DNA of 64,000 nt from Cellulomonas sp. KRMCY2 (GTDB lineage Bacteria > Actinomycetota > Actinomycetes > Actinomycetales > Cellulomonadaceae), in NCBI RefSeq assembly GCF_000526515.1, contig NZ_JAGF01000001.1, positions 2,852,001-2,916,000 on the forward strand, in the 5' to 3' direction. The notes beneath the pieces are model-generated. The model ran no database searches and was not told the DNA's origin. It was given only the letters and a program-made list of their open reading frames with translations. The translations under genes were made by a program, and so were the position numbers. Shown piece after piece: positions 57,547 through 64,000 of this stretch (positions within the stretch are counted from its first letter, which is position 1; the number at the start of each line of letters is the position of its first letter).

Positions 57547-58724
57547 GTCGCGATCTTGACGCACTCGGCCAGGCGGTGACTGGCCGGGCAGGATCAGTGT
57601 TCGAGCCCGCATTGTCCGCGATGTCTGAGCGGATCTTTCGGACCTATCACCGTTCGCGCATACTCATTACCGGGGGTGCCGGGTTCATCGGTGGCCAGAC
57701 TCTGCGGCTGCTGCTGGCGCTGGAACCGGCGAAGGTTGTCGTCGCCGATACCTGGGAGAACGGTCTGGCGGAGCTGGTGCGTGACCTCCGGTCCGAAGGC
57801 GCCATCCGTGAGGGCACGATCTTTGAGCCCCGACTGGTCGATGTCACCGGACCGCTGATGGACCGGGTCGTCCGGGACGACGGGCCCTTCGATGTGGTCC
57901 TTGCCTTCGCCGCGGCCAAGCATGTCCGCACCGAACGAGACGCCGTGTCGGCGCTGCAGATGCTGAACGTCAACATCAATGGAACCCACAGGGCCCTGAG
58001 AGCGGCTGTCGAGAGCAATCCCGACTGCCGGCTCTTCATGGTGTCCACTGACAAGGCGGCCGATCCCTCCAGCTTGATGGGCGCGAGCAAGCGCGTCATG
58101 GAGGAGTTCGTCATGGGTGAGCTGCCCACGGTCACGACGACGCGGTTTGCGAATGTCGCCTTCTCCAGCGGTTCGCTGCTCGAGAGCTGGTTGATCCGAC
58201 TCGGTCAAGGTCACGTCCTGCCCGTCCCGGCAGACACGACGAGGTACTTCGTCCGAGCACTTGAGGCGGGCCAGCTCTGCGTGCTCGCCTCTGTGGCCCC
58301 GCCGGGATCGATCGTCGTGCCGAGTGACGGGGCGGTCGATGCTGTGGAGCTCACTGTCGCCCTTGAGCGGACACTGACCTCCATGGGGCTGCCGTGGCGA
58401 CAGGTCGAGCCCGCCGATGCGGCCGGGCACATCCGAGACACCTCATGCGTGCGTGTCCTGGTCACCGCACGGGACACCGCAGGGGAGAAGGCAGCCGAGT
58501 CGTTCGTCGGCTCTGCCGAACAGCGTCTGGCCTGGTTGCCCGCGGTGGACACGATCGTCCCGAAACCGCCCACCAGCGGGTGCGCGGAGGTCGCGCGCTG
58601 GGTCGATCTGGCCTGCAAGGCGGTACCAGGGCCCGGAGTCGACGAGATCATCGGGCGCATGCGCGCGGCGATCCCCGAATTCAGCCATGTCACGAGCGAC
58701 CGTCGTCTGGATGACCGGATATGA
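57534..58724 (+). CDS. CapD/FlaA1-type NDP-sugar dehydratase/epimerase
   Basis: A 396-residue polysaccharide-biosynthesis SDR. After about 40 extra N-terminal residues it has [11 protein letters not shown] at 44-54, FAAAKHVRTERD, MVSTDKAADPSSLMGASKRV containing the extended active site of the CapD/FlaA1 family, and RFANVAFSSGS. Members of this family dehydrate UDP-HexNAc or epimerise sugars. It lacks the membrane part of CapD, so it is a soluble FlaA1-like form. GTG 57534 has AAGGAG upstream inside the preceding gene, giving a 13-base overlap; the following ATG also overlaps its stop. Confidence 0.87.
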   Translation: MEALGRDLDALGQAVTGRAGSVFEPALSAMSERIFRTYHRSRILITGGAGFIGGQTLRLLLALEPAKVVVADTWENGLAELVRDLRSEGAIREGTIFEPRLVDVTGPLMDRVVRDDGPFDVVLAFAAAKHVRTERDAVSALQMLNVNINGTHRALRAAVESNPDCRLFMVSTDKAADPSSLMGASKRVMEEFVMGELPTVTTTRFANVAFSSGSLLESWLIRLGQGHVLPVPADTTRYFVRALEAGQLCVLASVAPPGSIVVPSDGAVDAVELTVALERTLTSMGLPWRQVEPADAAGHIRDTSCVRVLVTARDTAGEKAAESFVGSAEQRLAWLPAVDTIVPKPPTSGCAEVARWVDLACKAVPGPGVDEIIGRMRAAIPEFSHVTSDRRLDDRI

Positions 58725-59836
58725 GTGCAGCCACATCGGACGCCGCCGTGCCGGAACGAGGCACCCTCGACATCGTTGTGCCGTTGTTCAACGAAGCCGA
58801 GGGCATTGGCGACTTTCATCAAGCGCTCGTCGATGTGCTCGATTCGCTCCAGGGCCGGTACTCGTGGTCCGTGATCTACGTGATCGACCCCAGTCCCGAC
58901 GGTACGGCCCAGCGCGTCCGTGAGATTGTCGATGCCGACAACCGTGTTCGGGCCGTCCTGCTCTTGCGGCGTGCCGGACACCAGATGTCGCTCGTGGCTG
59001 GCATGGAGCGCAGCACCGCCGACGTTGTCATCACGATGGACGGGGACCTGCAGCATCCGCCCGAGCTCATCCCGCAGATGCTCGACCTGTACGAGACCGG
59101 CGTGGACGTCGTCCAGACTGTTCGTGCCAGGACCGAGGGTCAAGGCTGGTTGGCTCGAGCCACGTCTCGGGGGTTCTACCACCTGATGCGGCGCCTCTCC
59201 AGGGTGCCGATGGTCGAGGGCGGCGCCGACTATCGGCTGATGTCGTCCAGGGTGGTCGGCATCCTGTGCCATGGGATTGTGGAGAGCGATCGATTCTTGC
59301 GCGGCCTGATCCCATGGCTCGGCCTGCCCACGGCGACGCTTGAGTTTGTCGCCCCGGCTCGGAGCGCCGGGCAGAGCAAGTACTCCTTCAGGCGCAGCGT
59401 GTCGCTCGCTGTCTCAGGCGTCGTGTCATTCAGCAAGGTTCCGCTCTACCTGGGCATCGTGCTGGGTCTCGTGGTCGGTGGTTTGGGGCTCGTGAGCGGC
59501 GTCGTGGCCCTCGTGATGAGGCTCGCGGGGGCGGAGATTCCCGCGGGCTGGACGACCCTGGTTGTGATGGTTGCCGTGCTGTCCGGCATGCAACTGGTCA
59601 CCTTGGGGCTCATCGGGCTCTACCTCGGCGTGGTATTCGACGAGGCGAAGAAGCGGCCCCAGATTCTCGTGGCTGAGGTCGTGACCGGTCGGTCGACTCG
59701 GGAGCCTGCACCGCCTTCTGGGCGAGGCAGCGGTCTTGCAGGCCCTAGGTCGCCCCGTGGCGCGGCTGCTCCAGGACCCGTGGGGTCCGGCGTGTCACAT
59801 CAGCACGAGGTGAGCAATTCTCCTGTCCCAGACTAG
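58721..59836 (+). CDS. DPM1/GtrB-like family 2 glycosyltransferase with membrane anchor
   Basis: A 371-residue enzyme. Its GT2 domain has VVPLFNEAEGI, IDPSPDGT, RRAGHQMSL and the metal-binding MDGDLQHPPEL, followed by GGADYRLMS and a QSKYSFRR motif. Two C-terminal transmembrane helices (about 240-262 and 280-305) and a disordered basic tail of about 55 residues end the protein. It would transfer a sugar to polyprenyl phosphate at the inner membrane face. The ATGA overlap ties it to the CapD-like gene, so the sugar made upstream may be its donor. The neighbouring YfhO-like protein could use the product. Confidence 0.9.
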   Translation: MSAATSDAAVPERGTLDIVVPLFNEAEGIGDFHQALVDVLDSLQGRYSWSVIYVIDPSPDGTAQRVREIVDADNRVRAVLLLRRAGHQMSLVAGMERSTADVVITMDGDLQHPPELIPQMLDLYETGVDVVQTVRARTEGQGWLARATSRGFYHLMRRLSRVPMVEGGADYRLMSSRVVGILCHGIVESDRFLRGLIPWLGLPTATLEFVAPARSAGQSKYSFRRSVSLAVSGVVSFSKVPLYLGIVLGLVVGGLGLVSGVVALVMRLAGAEIPAGWTTLVVMVAVLSGMQLVTLGLIGLYLGVVFDEAKKRPQILVAEVVTGRSTREPAPPSGRGSGLAGPRSPRGAAAPGPVGSGVSHQHEVSNSPVPD

Positions 59837-59846
59837 CGATCGCCTC

Positions 59847-62114
59847 ATGCTCGGCCGCGCGGCGACCGGCACATGTCGCCCTACCGGAAGTGTGGTGCCC
59901 GCACGCATGGCTGAGCATTCGGCAACGGCATCAGGACCCGGTCGCCAGCTCGCGTTCTCCAGTGGTGTCGGGCAAGGGCTCGCCGGCGCTTGGCGCGAGG
60001 CGCGGATGTGCCTGAGTCCGAGCTGGATCGAAGCTGGGTTCGTGGCCCTGATGGTGCTCGGAATACAGATACTCATGTTCTCGGGCTATTATCGGGGACT
60101 CACCAGCCCCACGGGCGACTTCCTCGCGTCGTACAACACGGAAGTATTCGCGTGGTGGCGCGACGGTGGAATTCTGAGCCCACCCGACTGGATGCCCTAT
60201 ACGTGGGGCGGCTTTCCGGCGGCGGCACAGGTGCAGAACGGCGGTTGGTACCTGCCCACAGGTCTCATGTCCGGGCTGACCCCCTATGACATCCGAGCCG
60301 CATCAGTGCTGCAGGCTCTGCACGTGGCGGTCGCGGGGGTCGGCGTGTATGTGCTGGCGCGGCGCGGCGGATTCGGCCGACTGGCGGCATCATTCGGGCT
60401 GGTCGCGTACTCGTTCACAACCGGCTTCTACACGGAGGCGCCGTACCCGGACATCGTTCGAGGATTCGCGCTTCTCCCGTGGCTCCTGCTCTGCCTGTCC
60501 CCCCTGTGGCCCTGGGCCAAGTGGTGGTCGACCCCGGTCGCCGCGCTCCTGCTGTGGCAGACCGCGGTGGGGGTCTATCCGGGAGTGCTCATAGCCATCG
60601 CGTACTCGGGTCTCGCCTGGCTTGCGGCGTGGCAGTTCGCGCGTAGACCTCCGTTTCATCGGTTCCTGCTTCCCCTCCTGGGCGCTGGAGGTGTTGCCGT
60701 AGCCCTGTCGATGCCGAAGTACCTCCCACAGCTCGGTCTAGGCACTATCGGACGTGGCGCTGTGGAGGATCTCACGGTGCTCAATCCAACGACGCTGGCG
60801 ACCCTCGTGCTGCCGGGGTACCCGGGCATGCCCGGCATCTTCTCCCTCAACCTCCTCTTCGTCCCGGCCGCCGCCGTGTTGCTGGCGAGCCTGATCTGGC
60901 TGAGGCGGCCGATCGTGCGGGTGGCTGCGGTGACCATGGCCTGGGCACTGCTTCTGGCGGTGCCACAGAGCCCCCTGCGGTCCGTCGCGGCGTTCCTGCC
61001 TGGCGCCGACGCGAGCCGGTTTCGGTTGAACGACTACCTGCCGATCCTGTTCCTGGTGGGCGTGATCGGCGCGATGTCGGGGCTGGAGCGACTCCATGGG
61101 TTCCCAGGCATCGGGTTTCGGGAGCGCAGTCCCTTCGTGCGGGTTGTCATCCTCGCCATGCCGCTCGTACTCGCTGTGCGCATGTTGGTCTATGGAGAGT
61201 TCACGTCGGGCAACTGGTTGCCGACGTTCGTCGTCCTGGCGGCGACCACGCTGTTCACGATCGCAGCGGTCCTCGTGCCGCGACGGGCTGGACGGCTCAT
61301 CGTCTGGCGATGGGCTCTGTCCGGTTCGCTGATCGCGCTCGCCTGCGCGTCCGGGGTAGCCCATGCTGGCACCGTCAAGGACCTCTGGGGCGCCGACACC
61401 GTGGCCGCCCAGAGAAGTATCTGGGGAGCGATGTCCGGCGAGCTGATCGAGCATCGGATCGAGCAGACCGGGGTCAGGCGCCCGGAACGCATCGAATACC
61501 CCACGGGAGCGCAGGCCGGCGAGTTCGGATCCGAGAGCTACCTCTCAGGGTTCTACACCGGGTCCTCGTCGGTCGGGGGCTATTTCAGCGTCCATCAGTC
61601 CGCGTCATACATCGGGGCGGGCATGGCGATGAGCGATCCGGTATCCGGTGCGGACGCACGAGCGTTCTGGGCCGCCGCTGGTGTCCTGATTCCCGCCGGT
61701 GCGACGGTGAGCGGCCTGCCGGCGACGGAGGATGTCGACCTGTGCGTCGCTACGAACGAATGCGGAGGTATCGCCGTGGAGCCGATCGCATATTCGGCCG
61801 GGCACTACACCTATTCGCTCGACTCCGAGACCACGCAGATCGTTCTGGCGAACGAAGCGTACTATCCCGGCTGGCAGGTGCTGTTGACAGACGAGGACGG
61901 TTTGTCGCACACCGTTGAGCCTCGGCTGGGTCCCGCTGGGGCCGTGGAGTTCGATGTCCCGGCAGGGTCCTGGCGGGTCTCGATGCGGTACGAGACTCCG
62001 CTCGAGGGCCCAGCGAGGCTCGCCTTCGATCTCGGACTTCTTGGGCTGACTGTGCCGTTGGCGTGGAAGGTGAACGTGTGGAGGCGGCGCAGATCGTCCG
62101 TGCCCCGGATCTGA
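59847..62114 (+). CDS. YfhO-like polytopic membrane protein
   Basis: A 755-residue protein with a polar lead of about 60 residues, about twelve transmembrane helices, and a soluble C-terminal region (about 555-735). The first loop (WMPYTWGGFPAAAQVQNG) and the late YYPGWQVLLTD segment, followed by a beta-rich VPAGSWRV end, are typical of YfhO-type proteins. These have been linked to glycosylation of lipoteichoic acid or surface proteins and are GT-C-like. The start is uncertain: ATG 59847 keeps the operon tight, while ATG 59907 is an alternative. It probably takes sugar from polyprenyl phosphate made by the preceding enzyme. Confidence 0.78.
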   Translation: MLGRAATGTCRPTGSVVPARMAEHSATASGPGRQLAFSSGVGQGLAGAWREARMCLSPSWIEAGFVALMVLGIQILMFSGYYRGLTSPTGDFLASYNTEVFAWWRDGGILSPPDWMPYTWGGFPAAAQVQNGGWYLPTGLMSGLTPYDIRAASVLQALHVAVAGVGVYVLARRGGFGRLAASFGLVAYSFTTGFYTEAPYPDIVRGFALLPWLLLCLSPLWPWAKWWSTPVAALLLWQTAVGVYPGVLIAIAYSGLAWLAAWQFARRPPFHRFLLPLLGAGGVAVALSMPKYLPQLGLGTIGRGAVEDLTVLNPTTLATLVLPGYPGMPGIFSLNLLFVPAAAVLLASLIWLRRPIVRVAAVTMAWALLLAVPQSPLRSVAAFLPGADASRFRLNDYLPILFLVGVIGAMSGLERLHGFPGIGFRERSPFVRVVILAMPLVLAVRMLVYGEFTSGNWLPTFVVLAATTLFTIAAVLVPRRAGRLIVWRWALSGSLIALACASGVAHAGTVKDLWGADTVAAQRSIWGAMSGELIEHRIEQTGVRRPERIEYPTGAQAGEFGSESYLSGFYTGSSSVGGYFSVHQSASYIGAGMAMSDPVSGADARAFWAAAGVLIPAGATVSGLPATEDVDLCVATNECGGIAVEPIAYSAGHYTYSLDSETTQIVLANEAYYPGWQVLLTDEDGLSHTVEPRLGPAGAVEFDVPAGSWRVSMRYETPLEGPARLAFDLGLLGLTVPLAWKVNVWRRRRSSVPRI

Positions 62115-62283
62115 CTGCCCCGCCCTCGACGACCTGCGGGTCCAGGGCAGGCAAGGGGCCGGTCACCATCCCCGAGTCACCATCAGCGCGGGCACCGCGC
62201 GAAGCAGCGACCGCCCTACATGGTCGAGCCCGCTCGTACCTGCCTGGCTAGGATCGAGCCGCCCCCTTGCTGACAGGACGTCC

Positions 62284-63228
62284 ATGAAGGTCTTCATCCA
62301 GGTGCCGTGCCTCGACGAGGAGCACACGCTCCCGGCCGTCCTCGCCTCGATCCCTACCCGGATCGACGGGGTGGACGAGATCGAGATCCTGGTCATCGAC
62401 GACGGGTCGACCGACCGCACCCTCGAGGTCGCACGGGCCCACGGTGTGACGCACTTCGTGCACCACACCCGGAACATGGGACTGGCGCGGTCCTTCCGGG
62501 ACGGCATCGACTACGCCCTGGCGCACGGTGCGGACATCGTGGTCAACACCGACGGCGACAACCAGTACCCGCAGGACCGGATCGGCGACCTGGTCCAGCC
62601 GATCCTGGCCGGTGCGGCGGACATCGTCATCGCCGACCGCCAGACCGGCACGATCGCGCACTTCTCGCCGTTCAAGAAGGCCATGCAGCGGTTCGGCAGC
62701 GCCATCGTCAATGCCGCCGCGAGCACCGAGCTGCCGGATGCGGCGAGCGGGTTCCGCGCCTACTCGCGGGCCTCGCTGCTGCGGCTCAACGTCGTGACGC
62801 AGTTCAGCTACACCATGGAGACGATCATCCAGGCCGGCAACAAGCGGCTGCGGATCGCGAGCATCCCGGTGGTCACGAACGCCAAGACACGCGAGTCGCG
62901 GCTGTTCACGAACATCTTCCATCACATGGCGAAGTCCGGGGCCGCGATCACCCGCAGCTACCTGATGTTCAAGCCGCTCGTCGTCTTCGTGACCCTCGCG
63001 GCGTTCTTCGGCATCATCGGCGCGATCCCGCTCATCCGATTCGTCGTGCTGTGGCTGGCCGGTGGGGACACCGACGGCCACCTCCAGTCGCTGCTGCTGG
63101 GCTCGATCATGCTCGTCTTCGCGCTGCTCTTCGTCGCCCTCGGTGTGCTCTCCGACCTGCAGCGGATGAACCGCGTGCTGCTCGAGGAGCAGCTCGAGCG
63201 GATCAAGGAGATGCAGTACCGCCGCTGA
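62284..63228 (+). CDS. DPM1-like family 2 glycosyltransferase with two C-terminal helices
   Basis: A 314-residue enzyme with FIQVPCLDEEHTLP, VIDDGSTDRT, the NTDGDNQYP metal motif, and GFRAYSRASLL, followed by two transmembrane helices (about 235-262 and 268-290) and a charged tail with ERIKEMQ. It likely makes a polyprenyl-phosphate sugar or extends a lipid-linked glycan at the membrane. ATG 62284 has AGGA upstream, and TAGGAT at 62249-62254 is a candidate -10 box. Strong GC bias returns here. It converges on the GT4 gene at the window end. Confidence 0.9.
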   Translation: MKVFIQVPCLDEEHTLPAVLASIPTRIDGVDEIEILVIDDGSTDRTLEVARAHGVTHFVHHTRNMGLARSFRDGIDYALAHGADIVVNTDGDNQYPQDRIGDLVQPILAGAADIVIADRQTGTIAHFSPFKKAMQRFGSAIVNAAASTELPDAASGFRAYSRASLLRLNVVTQFSYTMETIIQAGNKRLRIASIPVVTNAKTRESRLFTNIFHHMAKSGAAITRSYLMFKPLVVFVTLAAFFGIIGAIPLIRFVVLWLAGGDTDGHLQSLLLGSIMLVFALLFVALGVLSDLQRMNRVLLEEQLERIKEMQYRR

Positions 63229-63253
63229 CGGTCACCGGGCGGTCGTCTCGAGG

Positions 63254-64000
63254 TCACCGGCCCGCCGCAGCGGCCCGGTACGCAGCCACCGTCTGCTCGG
63301 CGGCGCGGTCCCAGGTGAAGTCCTCGGACCTGCGCAGGCCCGCCGCGCCCAGGGCGTCGTGCTCCGGTCCGACGGCGCGCAGCATCCCGCCGGCGATCTC
63401 GGCCGGGTCCTCCGGCGCCACCAGGACTCCCGTCCCGCCCACCACCTCGGCCATCGACGTGCCACGCGAGGTGACCACGGGGGTGCCGACGGACATCGCC
63501 TCCAGGACGGGCAGGCCGAAGCCCTCCCGGGTCGACGGGAAGCAGAACGCCGTCGCGGCGGCGTACGCGACCCGCAGGTCGTTCGTACCGAGCCAGCCCA
63601 CCTCGTGCACGCGGGCGGCCCAGGGGCCGACGTGGGTGGCGTGGTCGGTCTGGCCCCAGCCCGGCGGCCCGACCAGGACGAGGTGCAGCTCCGGGTCCGC
63701 CTGCGCGGCGAGCGCGAAACCCTGCAACAGGCCCGCGAGGTTCTTGCGCGGCTCGAAGGTGCCGCACCACAGCACGAAGCGCTCGGGCAGGTCCAGCCGC
63801 GCCCGGAGCGCGGCGATCTCGGTCGCGTCGACCGTCCACCGCGGGGCGCCGTGCGGCACGACGTGCACGCGGCCGGCGTCGATCCCGGCGCCGATGCAGT
63901 CGTCCGCGGTGGCCTGCGAGGGGACGATCACGGCGGCGGCCTCGTCGCGCGTGCGGTCCAGCGCCCGGGTGAAGAAGCGGACCCCACGCGGGGTGAAGTG
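63254..64000 (-). CDS. Family 4 glycosyltransferase (5' end outside the window)
   Basis: The open frame continues to the last base, so the gene starts beyond 64000. The visible 248 residues are the donor-binding half of a GT4 enzyme: VIVPSQATADD, VVPHGAPRW, LWCGTFEPRKNLAGLL, VGWLGTNDLRVAYAAA, and STREGFGLPVLEAMSVGTP with the E-x7-E pair. The HFTPRGVRFF stretch upstream of an apparent start at 63931 fits the family too, which shows that internal GTG is not the start. It resembles mannosyl- or rhamnosyltransferases of wall glycans. Only 25 bases separate its stop from that of the convergent GT2 gene. Confidence 0.92.
   Translation of the reverse strand, partial: HFTPRGVRFFTRALDRTRDEAAAVIVPSQATADDCIGAGIDAGRVHVVPHGAPRWTVDATEIAALRARLDLPERFVLWCGTFEPRKNLAGLLQGFALAAQADPELHLVLVGPPGWGQTDHATHVGPWAARVHEVGWLGTNDLRVAYAAATAFCFPSTREGFGLPVLEAMSVGTPVVTSRGTSMAEVVGGTGVLVAPEDPAEIAGGMLRAVGPEHDALGAAGLRRSEDFTWDRAAEQTVAAYRAAAAGR

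Overview
The window is very GC-rich, with 4-base gene overlaps, many GTG/TTG starts and actinobacterial marker genes: a WhiB1-type iron-sulphur regulator beside a PdtaS-type histidine kinase, and a GtrA gene divergent from purK-purE. It looks chromosomal. The gene content (motility-era secreted DUF4214 proteins, LCP proteins, an FHA-FtsK fusion) suggests a Micrococcales actinobacterium, possibly Cellulomonadaceae. The family assignment is inference. I see no tRNA, rRNA, CRISPR, phage or insertion sequence.

Layout. 1-16 kb is core genome. It holds the pdtaS tail convergent with whiB1, a small membrane protein, an orphan FHA/FtsK-like ATPase with three P-loops, an operon of NarL-type kinase, regulator, ABC ATPase and FtsX/MacB permease, a divergent OmpR-type regulator-kinase pair, GtrA, and purK-purE. 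16-26 kb begins surface-glycan biology. Two LytR-CpsA-Psr proteins attach glycopolymers to peptidoglycan; the first appears frameshifted in its proline-rich N-terminus. A tightly overlapping five-gene operon follows (glycosyltransferase, WecB, glycosyltransferase, flippase, polytopic membrane protein), then RmlB. 26-36 kb carries three secreted proteins built on the same four-unit DUF4214 tail: a PGRP-type amidase, a stand-alone tail protein and a SpoIID-type protein. They flank a Wzm/Wzt-type ABC polysaccharide exporter and a GT-C-like membrane glycosyltransferase. Two of the tails are almost identical in DNA over about 517 bp.

36-52 kb is a glycosyltransferase and nucleotide-sugar block. 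It has two GT4 paralogues, FkbM methyltransferases, two Gmd-like dehydratases, a GT2-GT4 fusion, a large two-part glycosyltransferase, a GDP-fucose-synthase-like reductase lacking the catalytic cysteine, and a GT4 enzyme fused to a putative fucosyltransferase-like domain. 52-62 kb holds two tandem FkbM paralogues, a second GtrA, a sugar nucleotidyltransferase, two sugar-nucleotide reductase/epimerases, a DPM1-like transferase and a YfhO-like membrane protein. From about 47.9 to 62.1 kb codon third positions look less GC-biased than in the flanks, suggesting a separately acquired or variable segment. The window ends with another DPM1-like transferase and the 3' part of a GT4 gene.

Taken together, the genes from 13.9 kb onward would make activated sugars (GDP-deoxyhexose, dTDP-deoxyhexose, UDP-ManNAc), build and methylate a glycan on a lipid carrier, export it by ABC transporter and/or flippase, and attach it to the wall with LCP enzymes. 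The DUF4214-tailed wall enzymes may act on or bind that surface. At least seven genes have a TANNNT -10 box only 6-8 bases before the start codon, so leaderless transcripts seem common here.
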